A stretch of DNA of 64,000 bases from Melieria omissa (GCA_963971225.1 OZ020267.1:67546577-67610576), one strand, 5' to 3'; counted from the stretch's first letter, positions 10,576-22,739 are shown. The notes: generated from the sequence alone by a model not told the origin. A program made the numbers and translations.

Positions 10576-12068
10576 TCTAACAAGTATCTTACTTACATAC
10601 ATAGACAAATGAGACACAAATAACTTTTGGGTCATAAAAATTATTAAGAATTTGTGTTAAAAATTTGCCTCGGCAGCTTTGTAAATCTTAAAAATCTTAA
10701 AAAACAATAGCAACAACAACAATAACAACTGCAACCACAAAGTGTAACTTTACTATAAACCAAACCACCTAAAAATCTGCTCCAACAACATTTTTAGTCA
10801 GTCATAGAAATCTCACTTCCAGTCTCTGTTGGTCAAGCAGACAAGACTGCACACGTTTGGACATTGATCGTAGCTACAACTAAAAAATTATAATAATAAT
10901 AAAAACAACAAAGATAACTGTGCTTCTATGTGCTGTGCTTTTAAAAAATGTCTTTGTGCTCCACAATTTCACCTGTTGTTGTCGCAGCTTTTGTTGTTGT
11001 CATTATTGTTACTTTTGTTCTTCTTGTTGTTACCGTTGCTACGGTTAACGCTAGCACACTTTTGTTGTTGTTGTTTTTTTGTTCAGAAGGGAAAGGACAT
11101 TTTTGTTGTAGTGTCACTGCTTTGCTGTTGTTGTTGTTGTTGTTTCTTTCATTTAAATTTCATTACCAGCGTTAAAATGTAATTTTTTTTCTTTCTGTTG
11201 CTATTTAGTTTGACTTGAGCACCGACTGACTGACTGACTAACTGACTGACTGACTGACTCGTAGGATGAGTGTATCTGTGGCTGTGTGAGAATGGCTCGC
11301 TGGCACGCTCACTTGCGCTTCGGGAAATCGAATTAGGTGTGGCTTTCTCATTGCATACTTTATGGCAACGCAACGTGTAGCTGTGTAGCTGCGCTGCCTG
11401 CTTTAGTTCTCGTTTCATTTTGTATTTACCGCCTACAGTTTTTTTGTTTTTGGAGTTTTTTTGCCTTTTCTTGCTTCAACAAATTCTAAAATACAACTCG
11501 GCTGTGCCGCACGCTGTGCTGGTTTACCTATCTTCTGCTTCCTCTGCTCGTCTCTTACTTGCTCTCTCAATCTATTTATGTCGTTTGCGACTCTCGTTGC
11601 CACTGTCGCCCGGGCAGACGTGGGTGCGTCGTGACGCTTTAAAATGTAAAAGCAAAAGTTTATTACATTTCCGCTGGCACGTTTTAAGGTGCTAAGCAAA
11701 TTTTGATGGTTTTACAGCGGTGTGCGTGTGGGTGCGAAGGTGTGAGGCATTTTTGCTACTTCGCTGGCCACAGCGCGCACTCGGCGTTCTCGCTCGTATG
11801 TGTTTGCTACACGTTGCGCATATTAAAAAGTATGAAAACTTTTCGTTTTATGTTGTTTTTGTGTTTATGAGTTGGTGCCAGAATTTCTCAAGCATGATAT
11901 TTTTGCTGTTTTGTAGTTATGTTCCTGTTTTGCATGTAGCGAAAAATTAGATTTTTCCGCATATTTTTTTTCACAGGCACAAATTGTTTTCTGGGTTTTT
12001 GCTTAGTTGATTTGTAAATCTATTGAAAAGTTGCTTTGTTGGTGTGTTTGAATTTAAGTCGTTTCCAC
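10576..12068. other. No gene recognised; CAA/TTG-rich unique DNA
   Basis: Contains GTT-rich runs at 10,970-11,150 whose leucine/valine-rich frames are low-complexity, a (GACT)n run at 11,223-11,260, and moderately GC-rich DNA at 11,480-11,800. No conserved protein motif seen. Confidence 0.5.
11223..11260. repeat. (GACT)n tetranucleotide repeat
   Basis: Nine to ten GACT units with one GACTAACT interruption. Confidence 0.95.
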
Positions 12069-12074
12069 AAAGTT

Positions 12075-12262
12075 ACAGGTGTTGAAAAAGAACTTAAGAA
12101 CACTGCGTAGCCAACCATTTAGTATTCGTTAAGCCCGTCGATTCGACTAACCAAAGTGTCAAACAAGTGTTGAAAAAGAACTTGAGATGCTTTCTATTGG
12201 TGTTTTAACCCTACAAAGCCAACCATTTTAAATACATTAAACCCGGCGATTCGACTAATCAA
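12075..12262. repeat. Two-unit ~98-bp tandem repeat
   Basis: GTGTTGAAAAAGAACTT begins at 12,079 and again at 12,177. Each is followed by AGCCAACCATTT, TTAA(A/G)CCC(G)GCGATTCGACTAA and a CAA stretch. The second unit is slightly diverged. Confidence 0.8.
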
Positions 12263-12414
12263 GTTCTAGAATCGATTTTGAGATTTTGAGTAGTTCATCA
12301 AATGCGTTTAAGGTGAATGAAAATGAAAAAATACTAAAAAAGTTTTAATGAAAATTCAGAAAACACACATTTTTGTGTGCGGTTTTGAGTTTATTTTGCA
12401 AAAAAAAAATGACT

Positions 12415-12559
12415 AGCTTCTTATTCTATGAGATCCAATCAAAGGGAACATTGATTAAGCAGGGTTAGGGGATATATTTCTCTAGAGAACAACAACAAAA
12501 ACAAGGAAGGGAAATATTTTTTTAATATTTATTATAGCAGCTTCTTATTCTATGAGATC
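12415..12559. repeat. 21-bp perfect direct repeat flanking 103 bp
   Basis: AGCTTCTTATTCTATGAGAT followed by C occurs at 12,415-12,435 and 12,539-12,559. The sequence between contains AGAGAACAACAACAAAAACA. A similar AAAGAACAACAACAAGG string lies at 13,357. The arrangement could be the target duplication of a small retroposed fragment or a simple tandem duplication. Confidence 0.6.
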
Positions 12560-12579
12560 GAAAAAAGGATACAATTATA

Positions 12580-13321
12580 TCAGGTGTACAACTTTGCTTC
12601 CGCCGTTTTTTTCCAAAATGAAAAGCTTTATTGCGAAAAAGTGCTTACAGATGTATTATTCAAAGTATTGTCCGTCGCTAGCGACAACTTTCTCCCATCT
12701 TTCCGGCAATTTTCGGATCCCGGCTCGAAAAAAGGAGTCCTCTTTTGACGCTATCCATGAAGCAATCCATTTTTCCAATTCTTCGAAGGATTGAAAATGT
12801 TGATCTGCCAGGCCGTGTGCCATCGAACGGAATAGGTGGAAGTCAGAAGGGGCGACATCTGGGGAATACGGCGGGTGGGGCAAGACTTCCCATTTCAGCG
12901 TTTCCAGGTACTTTTTGACCACTTTTGCGACGTGAGGCCGAGCATTGTCGTGTTGGAGGATGACTTTGTCATGTCGCTCTTGATATTTTTAAAACGTTGA
13001 AACCACTCCCGACACGTTCTTTCACTCAGAGCAGCATCACCGTAAGTTTCTGAGAGCATTCGATGCGCTTCAGCTGCATTTTTTTTCGAATTGTAACAGA
13101 AAAGTAAAACTTCCCGCAAATGGCGAGAATTGGGCACATAAACGGACATTTTCAAGCGTGAATAATACGAAAACAAGAACAACTGTCACTGAAACGGCGA
13201 TGACAATTCGTTAGGCACTGTCCACACTCACTTTAAAGGCATTACCATCTATGTATTTCAACCAGCCTCAGCCGGTACAGCCACCTATCGGAAAACGGCG
13301 GAAGCAAAGTTGTACACCTGA
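12580..13321 (-). mobile_element. Internally deleted mariner, copy 1 (742 bp)
   Basis: A perfect 30-bp terminal inverted repeat begins TCAGGTGTACAACTTTGCTT, flanked by TA on both sides (12,578-12,579 and 13,322-13,323). It contains the two ends of a mariner transposase on the minus strand with the middle removed. Copies 2 and 3 (16.6 and 27.9 kb) are nearly identical outside the deletion junction. With intact ends it could be moved by a transposase supplied elsewhere. Confidence 0.95.
12656..13149 (-). pseudogene. mariner (D34D) transposase, central part deleted
   Basis: Mariner transposase binds the inverted repeats through N-terminal helix-turn-helix domains and cuts with a DD34D catalytic core. 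Here the ATG at 13,149 begins MSVYVPNSRHLREVL and runs through AEAHRMLSETYGD to CREWFQRFKN. It then jumps at about 12,981-12,984 to the region just before the second catalytic Asp. In the downstream frame HDNARPH ... YSPDVAPSDFHLF gives the second and third Asp with 34 residues between, ending ERWEKVVASDGQYFE at the stop. The joined frames are out of phase. The first catalytic Asp region and the second DNA-binding helix are gone, so no active enzyme is made. Usual family length is about 345 residues. Confidence 0.9.
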
Positions 13322-13323
13322 TA

Positions 13324-16300
13324 GTTGGAACGACGAACATTGGCTGGGATTGGGTTATTTGTCTAAAGAACAACAACAAGGTACACATTTTAAAAAATTT
13401 TTTATATTACATTAACACTCCAATGATCGATCAACGCAGCATTCCTTAAATGTCCCTATGAAACAATGTTACAAACTGGGGTATAGTCTTTTTTTAAAAT
13501 ATTTCCTTTATTTTAGTTTTCGTAGGAAAAGTCACGGACAATTTTCTTTCTTAGAGTTATGCAATAAAAAATTTAATAACCTCGAGAGGATATTTTTGTC
13601 TAGAGAAGAATGTGTTTTTGTTATTTTCATAAAATTTTTTTTAACAAGGTAACTGCACATCTTTTTTCATTTTCTACTCCTTTTGCATATTTTTGATTTG
13701 GTAAAATAAAAAAATTTCAATAGAAAACTCTAAAGCTGTGAGCTCAGATGTTTCATTCGAACGAATACATTCATATGCAGATGTTATTTCTTAGCCCCCT
13801 AAATGTATGCAACAGTATGCAGCAGCAAATCAGTCAGTGCACTACCAGTGCTTGCTTTAAGCTTGTCTTACCATTCTTCTTGGTCTTCTCAAATTATTTT
13901 CATTTACCTACCTTCCACCAACGTTCGTGCAAACGTTTTTCTTCCTGCTGCACTTAGCTGACCCGCCGTGGCTGTCTTTCATTGCCGCACAATGAACAAT
14001 ATCCTGCAATACAAATTCACTGCAATCCCGCTGCATTTATTTGAGACGATCTGTTGCCCTTTGTCCTCTCCCCCCGACCATTTTTCAGCATCCCTTCTTC
14101 CGACGTTGGCTTCCTTGGGTGCACGTCGCGATTCGATTCGACTCGTTTCATTTTGTCTCTTGGCATTGTAACGCGTCGCGCTCGTCTCGTCCTGTCCGGT
14201 CCCATCGCGTCGCGTCGCATTATGTTGCCGCCAAACGTGTGTCGCGCTCACTGTCGAGCCATTTGTCATTTCCTTGCGTCTGCAGTTTACTTTTCACCAC
14301 TTTCCGCCTGTCCCGTTCGTTGCTGTTCGCTTGCGCCAAGTTGTGCCAACTTCTTGTGCCAGCTGCCCGGACTGGGTTTTGCTGGCGTCGTCACTATTCC
14401 TGGCACTGGCTGCGGCCTCCCGACTCTGACCCTTTCGAACTCTAACGCTGCCTGCTGCTTATAATTTCAATATCTCTGTCTCGCTTACGCGCGCTGCCTT
14501 GCTTCATTATTTTTCGCCATTTTCTACCCGCCCCACTGTTGCTTTGTTGTTATTGTTGCTGTTGTTGGCATTCTCATCAGCATTGTCGTCTATGGTTGAC
14601 GGACATTGCTTCGTTTGGCTGCTGCTGCTGCTTCTTCTTGTATGTTTTAATGCAGACATTGGGCGCCAGCAATTGCGCCGCGCCAAACTGTCCGCCGGTC
14701 CGTCTACCCGTTTGCCCGTCTGCGCCAGCGTTGGCTGCGCTCAACTGTGCAGACAATAAAACTGCAACATGCAAAGTGCTGCCGCCGCCATTGCTGCCAG
14801 ACGCGCTGCAGTTGCTGCTACAGTTTGTTGGCTGCATTTCCCGTCGACTGTTGGCAATTGACAAGCGGCACAAACGGGGTTGCCGTTTCGCTTAAAGTGT
14901 GCGAACGAGGAATTTTTAAAGTTTTAAATTCTTTAAAGTTTCATCGATGTTGTGGCCAGATTTTGCCATATCGCTGCTGTTGTTGTTGGTCGCAGTTTTT
15001 CACTGGTCAGTTGTGTGTTGTTGCATTAGGTTATTGTTTGCGGTTTGGCTGCCTTAGACGCGCGACCAAAGCAGACACACAGACACACATATATTTATAC
15101 ATAGCCATACATATGTATTACATAGCCATCCAGTTTCCAGTGTTCTTGTTGTTGTTATCTATTTTTATATATTTTCTGTATATTTTACACCATTGTCTGG
15201 CTGCCCGTTGCAGCTGAGTTTCATGCCTGCTGCGGCATTTCAATTGCGCACCACGCGACGCCTCTGTCCGTCCGTCCGTCCGCCTGTCTGTCCGTCCTAC
15301 TGGTTTATGTTGCCTCGCTATGTCGATGTGCACATTAGTGTGTCTGCCAGTTGGACTGTCTGACTGTCTATTTGTCGGTTTTAGAGTCTTTCTTCTTTCT
15401 AGCTTTCTCTCTCTCTCTCTTTCGATTGTCGTTTTTGTCCTCATCCTTTTACCATTTGGTCATTCGTACATTCATTTGTGGTCTCGTTTATTTTTGTGCG
15501 CTGCCTTCGTTGGCTTATCCTCACTATAAATGTGTATATGTGTGTGTGTGTGTGTGCTTGTGCCTAAATATGTATGTTTGTATATCTGTGCTCTTTTGTT
15601 CAAATTCTTTTTATAATGACATGTTCCATTTTTAGTTGGTAGTCGTTGTTGTTGTCAGACGTTTGTTTTGTTGGAATTGCTATGTTGCTTGTTTTTTTCG
15701 CCACATTAAAATGGTCACAGTGCAACAATACAATACAACAATAACAATAATAATAAACAAACAAATAGGAACAGCAGCAACGCCGCATTACCAGGATGTG
15801 CTGTCATATTTTTAGAATAATAACCAATGCTTGACATCGTACGCAGCATTACACACACACATATACAGACTATTTTATGTGCATGTTTGTATGTATGTAA
15901 ATTCATTACGCTGCTCATTCTGCAACTGATTTGGTTGCAGGCTTTCCATATTCCGCAATGGCGGTGTTCATGATCTGTGGGAATTACTTGCTAGAAAGCT
16001 CAACAAGAAAGATCAACAAAGTATGAAATGATGATACATTGATCTAAAACAACAACATCAACATTAGTTTCAAATCTCTCCAATTTTGCGCTACGTAAAT
16101 CTTAAATTCTTGAATACATTTTCTTTATACTTCTACCAGGTCTGCTGGCTTTCAATAGACACTTTTAAAATATATATATAAATATATATATATATAAAAT
16201 TAGCTGTTTTTCTTGGTTTTTTTTGCGTCATTAAATTGTTCTTTCCTATCTTAACTTTAACACTAGAAGGAAAGTTTTCCATATCCTTCTCTGATATCTT

Positions 16301-16616
16301 GAAAAGTACACATTGGATTTGTCTAATTATTCACAAAATAAATTTTATAAAATATAAAATTTTTCACGATAATACTAAAAAAATACTAAAAAAATGCAGA
16401 TATTTAAAAATGAAAACCATCAAAATGACTGCAATGGTCTTTTAGGTGTTAAAGAAGCTTTACTGTTCATCTATCATGAATACCGCTAATATATAGTTTA
16501 AAGTTATTTAGAGTTTGTGTATTTGTTGGGCGTTACTCATGCGTTATGACGTCAAGGAATATGTTGAAAATTCTTCATTTCAGTTAAACAGTCAATAGTC
16601 AATTTTTGATGAAATA
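13324..16616. other. No gene recognised; long unique stretch
   Basis: The 13.95-14.9 kb part is unusually GC-rich for the window, with TCGCGTCGC-type and CTG/TTG triplet runs. Its several frames over 90 codons in all phases look compositional. A (GTCC)n patch lies at 15,262-15,297, (GT)n at 15,537-15,556 and TA-rich DNA at 16,165-16,198. No convincing splice sites or conserved domains seen. Confidence 0.5.
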
Positions 16617-16618
16617 TA

Positions 16619-17371
16619 TCAGGTGTACAACTTTGCTTCCGCCGTTTTTTTTTCCAAAATTAAAAGCTTTATTGCGAAAAAGTGCTTACAGATGTATTAT
16701 TCAAAGTATTGTCCGTCGCTAGCGACAACTTTCTCCCATCTTCCCGGCAATTTTCGGATCCCGGCTCGAAAAAAGGAGTCCTCTTTTGACGCTATCCATG
16801 AAGCAATCCATTTTTCCAATTCTTCGAAGGATTGAAAATGTTGATCTGCCAGGCCGTGTGCCATCGAACGGAATAGGTGGAAGTCAGAAGGGGCGACATC
16901 TGGGGAATACGGCGGGTGGGGCAAGACTTCCCATTTCAGCGTTTCCAGGTACTTTTTGACCACTTTTGCGACGTGAGGCCGAGCATTGTCGTATTGGAGG
17001 ATGACTCACCATTTTCACTCACCACGAAATCACCATTTTTAAAACGTTGAAACCACTCCCGACACGTTCTTTCACTCAGAGCAGCATCACCGTAAGTTTC
17101 TGAGAGCATTCGATGCGCTTCAGCTGCATTTTTTTTCGAATTGTAACATAAAAGTAAAACTTCCCGCAAATGGCGAGAATTGGGCACATAAACGGACATT
17201 TTCGAGCGTGAATAATACGAAAACAAGAACAACTGTCACTGAAACGGCGATGACAATTCGTTAGGCACTGTCCACACTCACTTTAAAGGCATTACCATCT
17301 ATGTATTTCAACCAGCCTCAGCCGGTACAGCCACCTATCGGAAAACGGCGGAAGCAAAGTTGTACACCTGA
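16619..17371 (-). mobile_element. Internally deleted mariner, copy 2 (753 bp)
   Basis: Same 30-bp inverted repeat as copies 1 and 3, with TA at 16,617-16,618 and 17,372-17,373. It is 9-11 bp longer than the others because of extra bases at the deletion junction (about 17,006-17,029). Confidence 0.95.
16697..17199 (-). pseudogene. mariner (D34D) transposase, central part deleted, with junction filler
   Basis: Same two-part structure as copy 1. The N-terminal part runs MSVYVPNSRHLREVL to WFQRFKNGDF. A ~20-base novel segment follows, then the C-terminal part from just before the second catalytic Asp. TCACCATTTT occurs at 17,006-17,015 and again at 17,030-17,039, so the filler looks copied from the adjacent edge. 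HDNARPH is changed to YDNARPH, which keeps the Asp. The two parts are out of phase. Confidence 0.9.
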
Positions 17372-17397
17372 TATTTATATATATATATATATTTTGT

Positions 17398-17620
17398 TCA
17401 ATTAGATATAGTTTGTTCAATTCTTTAGTTGTTTCGAAAGCATTAAATAGACGTACAACTATTTCTGCTTTTATTCAGTTTTTTAACTCGTGGAGGGGCA
17501 TTAAATAGACCTACAACTAATGCTTTTTTATTTAGTTTTGTTACTGTTAAATTTCTTAATTTTTTAGCTTTTAAAAAGGCTCTAAATAGATTTACGATTA
17601 TTTCTTATTTTAACTTTTGT
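17398..17620. repeat. Degenerate ~75-80 bp tandem repeat, three units
   Basis: Each unit holds (A/G)(C/G)(A/C)TTAAATAGAC(G/C)TACAACTA or a diverged version (GCTCTAAATAGATTTACGATTA) followed by TTTTATT(C/T)AGTTTT. The array starts about 25 bp right of mariner copy 2. Confidence 0.65.
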
Positions 17621-18934
17621 ACGTGTTCAATGGGCCTTGCGGAGACTTACGATCAAGTCGAATCACTTTTCAGCTCCTGCAATCAGAGATTCTATGCAAC
17701 AGGATCTGAATATCTTTGGACTGACAAGCGATTCGATTTGGTTGCACATCTCAGTAATGTCTATTCAACACTAAGAAAACTTAAAATATCTTCATAATGT
17801 CTCATGCAACATTTGGGAATAGCGGATGTTGAAGTTGCCTTCGTTGGTTTCTTTGAATCTAACTTCAATTATTGGAATATTCAAACCAAAATTGATGTCA
17901 AAACGCAGTTGAGACCAACAAAGGCTGCTTGTCGTTTCAGAGCGGCGATTTCGGTATATTCTAGAAAAATTTTAGAGTCCTTTATAGTCGGTTCGATGTT
18001 GAGCCACTCGGCCATTGGTTAATCATATTCAACTTTAAACTAAGCTCAGATTCTATAAAGCGCAAAAGGGGTTCGGGTTGAAACACTTTTGACAGTGTTA
18101 ATCGCATTGTTTTTGTTTTGTTTAATACACCTAACATAACCAACAAAATCGAAATAGCAACATTAACACTTCAACCGCTAGTAGCAAAAAAACTATTGCA
18201 GCAGCCTACAACAACAATCAATGCTACACTCTTCTGTCACCTGAAAATGGGCACAAATGGCTTCGTCTTTAATTTATATGCATACATATTTATATATGTG
18301 CAAGTATATACATATGTATGTATGCATTTTTTGGCAAAGTACCAAAAGGGTGTGGCCGCACTCGATAGCGCGGCAGCAGCGCATTAGTGTGTGTGTTTGT
18401 GTGTGTGTTGTGTCGCTGGCACTGCGCTCGCATACTAATTTAATGCCGCACTCTGCGTAGTCTGATCCTCCAGCAGTGCCATATGCAGCGGCAATGTGAA
18501 TTTATAAATATTATAACACAATAATCCATCCATTCCACATATTGAGGCACCTATTTAGTTTAATGTGTGCCGTCGAGCAGCATATTTAATGCTGCCACGG
18601 CGCATTTTCAGTGTGCGGCTGCTGCTTCCGTTCACTGCTTCCGGCATGCACTAATAGCGTTGCGAGCAGATAGGCCAGACGCACACACTCACACACACAC
18701 ATACACATACACATAAAAGCGCCTATGCCCTCGTAACTTTTTAACCACGCTTGAAATGCGCTAAAAGATAGCAACAAATAATATGAAAAAATGTTCATTC
18801 GTTGTTGGTTTACTGGTTGGAGAGATGAATATTTGGCAAATTTACAAAATTGCAGCCAATATGTGGGTAAAGGAATCATGTGAAAGAGTTTGAATAGTTG
18901 TGGGAAAAATTGATGAAAAATGTTTTGAAAATGC
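17621..18934. other. No gene recognised
   Basis: A 72-codon plus-strand frame (17,804-18,022) has no recognisable motif. TATG/CATA and GT/CA microsatellite patches lie at 18,270-18,325, 18,388-18,410 and 18,683-18,714. Confidence 0.5.
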
Positions 18935-19790
18935 TTTTAGTAGAAAGTATTTTATAACACATATTTATTTGTTTAACAAATTTTTGTTAAACTTTGGCAA
19001 GTTTTGAAGTATTTCCAAGTGTTTCGGAGTGTTTCCGAATAATTCGGAGTGTTTAGAACTACTTTAATTTTGTTACTATTTTCTTTTTAAATATATTAAA
19101 CACTTTTTAGTGCTAAGCAGAAGAATAAATTAGATTGTTTTAAGAGAATTTTATGCAAAACAGTCAGAAAAATGGAAAATTTATGTAAAACAGCTTTTTA
19201 TAATTTTGCGAAATGTGTATTTCGTAGAAAATATTTTATAACATATGTTTTATAACAAATTTTTGTTAGAATTAAGAAAGTTATGGAGTATTTTTGACTA
19301 TTTCGGAGTGTTCCGGAGTATTTAAATTTTGTTACTATCTTCTATTTAAACATATTTATCTACCTTTAGTGCTAACCAGAAGAATGGATTAGAATGTTTT
19401 ATGAGAATTTTATGCAAAATAGTCAGAAAAATTGACAATTTATGTAAAACAGCTTTTTATAATTTTGCGATACATATTTCTTCGAAATTATTTTATAACA
19501 TATCTTTTATAACAAAGTTTTGTTAGAGTTTCGAAAGTTTTGGAGTATTTTTGACTGTTTCGGAGCGTTTCGGAATTATTCGGAGTGCTTCGGAATTATT
19601 CGGAGTGTTTCGGAGTTATTCGGAGTGTTTTGAAGTTTTTAAATTTTGTTACTATCTTCTATTTAAACATATTTATCAACCTTTAGTGCTAGCCAGAAGA
19701 ACGAATTAGAATGTTTTATGAGAATTTTATGCAAAATAGTCAGAAAAATTGACAATTTATGTAAAACAGCTTTTTATAATTTTGCGGTAA
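18935..19790. repeat. Tandem repeat, three units of about 260-317 bp
   Basis: Each unit runs: AATATTTTATAACA, GAGTATTTTTGACT with TTCGGAGTG motifs, TTTGTTACTATCTTCTATTT, TTTAGTGCTAA(G/C)CAGAAGAA, GAGAATTTTATGCAAAA, TTTATGTAAAACAGCTTTTT. The TAGTGCTA landmarks sit at about 19,109, 19,368 and 19,685. The third unit is longer because the TTCGGAGT sub-repeat expanded. Weaker copies continue to about 20,090. Confidence 0.85.
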
Positions 19791-20095
19791 ATATTTTCTT
19801 TTTATTATTTTTTTACTGGTAAATATTTAGTCTGATTTAGTGTCTTGGTAGTTTCTTTCAATAATGTTTAATACAAAATATTTGTCTTGCATAACATCAA
19901 ATTTTGCAACATTTCGGAATATTTCGTATTCTGCGTATGTGTCAAATTTTTTAAATTTTTTAAATTTTTGACACATGTTCCTACATAAACATGTTTAACA
20001 GCTTTTAGTGCTTAACACAAAAGTGCAAAAATTTGCTTAGCGAGAAACAATGCTTTCTGTAAATTTTCTAGGTATTTATTGTTATATAGGGTTTT

Positions 20096-20990
20096 CCAAC
20101 AAGAGGTGTTATTTTGGTATTCAAAGAAAAATGCCATTTTTTGAGATATATGTATGATCTGATGTTTATTTTATAATAAATAGGAAGGTATGCCGTTAAT
20201 AATGAAAAACAACATCAGCCAAATGGCCACCACGCTTACAGGACCATATCCTTTTCATGAAATTTTCCATAACCAAATCGCAAAGTGGCTGCCCTATGTC
20301 TTCGATAGCCTCACGAATTCCATCTTTGATGTCTTGAATCGACGCTGGGCTGTTGGCGTACACCTTATCTTTCACGTGGCCCCAAAGGAAGAAGTCGCAA
20401 GGTGTTAGATCACAAGATCTCGGTGGCCAATTGTGATCACCTCTTCCAGAGATAACACGGTCCGGAAACTTTTCCCGTAAAAGAGCAATGGTTTCGTTGC
20501 TTGTGTGGCACGTAGCGCCGTCTTGTTGAAAGTAAACGTTGTCCAGATCAATACCATCCAACTCTGACCATAAAAAATCATTAATCATCTCTCGAGGACG
20601 AGGAATCTACAAACCTGGGTTTTCTTCAACACTTTGAGCAACAGCAGCAATATTCTCAGTGGTTCTTGAGCGACGTACACGGGTTTTATTCTTCACATCA
20701 CTAACTTATCCCTCCAGCTCGAATTTTTCCACCAATTTCTGTATTGCGGTCCGACAAGGTACTTCACGACGACCCAAAAATGCTTTAGTTTTGCAAACTG
20801 TGACTGCAAGATTTTCACCATTTTTGTAGTGAATTTTAATAATTTCAGTGCGTTGTTGAAGCGTGTATCGTTCCATGTTTAGTAATGGCGTAGTTTCTAC
20901 TTGTCAAATGTCAAAGAATAAAAGCTTCAAAAGTGACAGCTACCGAAAACCAGGGTGATTCAAAATAACACCTCTTGTTGGAAAACCCTA
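20096..20990 (-). mobile_element. Internally deleted DD41D mariner-like element (895 bp)
   Basis: A near-perfect ~30-bp terminal inverted repeat begins TAGGGTTTTCCAACAAGAGG and is flanked by TA on both sides. The interior encodes a shortened transposase on the minus strand with a D-41-D spacing between the second and third catalytic Asp, the hallmark of the DD41D group of the IS630-Tc1-mariner superfamily. Confidence 0.9.
20196..20876 (-). pseudogene. DD41D transposase, internal deletion, two stops
   Basis: The ATG at 20,876 starts MERYTLQQRTEIIKIHYKNG, a helix-turn-helix DNA-binding region. The frame continues through a TAA (after 'EKFELEG') and a TAG (after 'ENPGL'), then passes straight into EMINDFLWSELDGIDLDNVY in the same frame. 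The segment holding the first catalytic Asp (the FSDE region) is missing. FQQDGATCH supplies the second Asp and LTPCDFFLWG the third, 41 residues apart. The C-terminus GGHLADVVFHY is intact. The 226-codon frame compares with roughly 340-360 for the family. The in-frame fusion probably arose by internal deletion. Not functional. Confidence 0.85.
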
Positions 20991-20999
20991 TACAACTGG

Positions 21000-21490
21000 T
21001 TTGCAATTTTTTATTAATTTTTTTTTAATAGTTTAAAATGAAAACGTATAGTACGGCTTTGTGTAAAATTTCGGAGTATTTAGGAGTTTTTTTGAGAGTC
21101 TTTAAAGAAACTGTAATGATGAGTATCAAACAAAACAAAAGTTTCCAGCACAAAATTGATAAGACTAACATAAACAAACAAATACGACAAATTTTAAACC
21201 CTACTTTTGGGCAATTATACGCATTTTGCTTGCTGAGACATTTTTATTACATAGCTTTTTGTTATTTTTCTGAGTATTTCTTGCTATACAATTTGAATTT
21301 GGTTTGAAATTGTTTATTAATTTTTTTGAAAAATATTTTAGAATGAAAACGTGTTGTAAGCTTTTTGTAAAATTTCGGAGTATTTAGGAGTTTTTTTTTG
21401 GAGAATCTTTAAAATTGATAAGACTACAGAAACAAACATATACGACAAATTTTAAAGCCTACTTTTGGGCAATTATAAGCTTTTAACTTT
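21000..21490. repeat. Two-unit ~305-bp tandem repeat
   Basis: AATGAAAACGT occurs at 21,037 and 21,342, each followed by GTAAAATTTCGGAGTATTTAGGAGTTTTT and then TTGATAAGACTA, ACGACAAATTTTAAA and CTACTTTTGGGCAATTATA. The second unit lacks about 60 bp. The TTCGGAGTATTT motif links it to the array left of the DD41D element. Confidence 0.8.
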
Positions 21491-22739
21491 TACGAAAACT
21501 CTGCACTTCGCTGGTGAAGTGGAACACATTATGCCAACAGCATAAAAGCCTAATGGCTTTTGGTGTTAATAGTATTGGGCTGTGCTGTTGGTGGGTTGCT
21601 GCAGGCTTTTGACAAAAGCTGGCAGCCTTTGCGCGTTCCGTGCGCCACAAATATGAAACACAATAAAACCACTAGCATACTTTTAGGCAAATTTTGTACT
21701 AATTACACTCAAGTAATTTTTTTCGTTGTGCTTTTGTCTCTTTGCAGTAGCCAGAGCGACAAAAACGAATACAACAACAACAATAGCAGTAACAATAGTA
21801 GCAGCAGCAACAACAACAAAAATAACAGTGGCCGCATCAGCCACAGCAGCCGGCCATAAACACCCGAAATTGTGGTAATAACACTCAGCGTAATTAAAAA
21901 GGAGGCAAGCAGCAAGCAGTAAACGAAGAAGAAAAGGCGCACGAGAAAGAGTACACTGCCAACCACAGAATCATGGTGGCAAATTAAGAACAACAACAAC
22001 AACACGAACGAAAATTATAACAGAGAAAAATAACAAAAACACAAAAAAAATCACCGCCGCAAATTAGCAATAACTGCAACAAAAGCCAAAGGACTGAGAG
22101 GGCACAATTGAATAGCGTTGAACTATTCGGCAAGTGGCGAACGAACGAGTGAGTGTGGCCGAGCGACGGGTGCAGCGTGGGGTGCGCACTTGCGGTGCAT
22201 GGCCTGTGGTGCAATGCACTTTGTCAATACATGTTGCAGCAACAATGTTGCCGCACTCGTTGTAGACATTTGAGTGGCTTCGAGCGGAACAGTTCGGCTG
22301 CGCGTTGTGGAGTTTTTGATTAATTAAAACGTATTCTTGGGAAATTTGTGCGAAACAGAGAAAAAGGACAAAGGACAAAAGAGAAGAAGAAGAAGAGGAA
22401 GAGCTAGAAGTAGAATAAATAATAAGGCAAATTGCAAGTGAGGCCAGCAAACAGAGAAATCATTACAATTCAAATAGTTGAGAACAACGCTGCCACACAG
22501 ACTGCCGTTAGCGGAATGACGTTTGTGGAATTGTGTAGAGGAATTTGCGTACAGCCGAACAGGAACAATAGCCGCTGAAGCCATTGTCCATTAACAATTT
22601 GCAGTTAACGAGAAAGTAGCAGCAGAAATCCGCCCCCGGGTTGATTTGCCGTAAAAACAAACATAACAATAAAAAAACCAACAACAACAGCAACAACATC
22701 CAGAACAGTAGCAGCAGCGACTAGAAAAGCACGCACCAA
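21491..22739 (+). other. A-rich, CAA-rich DNA; no coding frame recognised
   Basis: From about 21,750 the plus strand becomes strongly A-rich and T-poor (AACAACAACAA, GAAGAAGAAG), a bias often seen in fly 5' UTR sequence. The 14-mer GCATACTTTTAGGC lies at 21,675-21,688. Minus-strand leucine-rich frames here are compositional. Confidence 0.3.

Noticed and set aside
13979..14895. Overlapping frames of 86-136 codons in a GC-rich block
   Set aside because: Frames are open on both strands and in several phases, as expected from composition, with no conserved motif or convincing splice sites.
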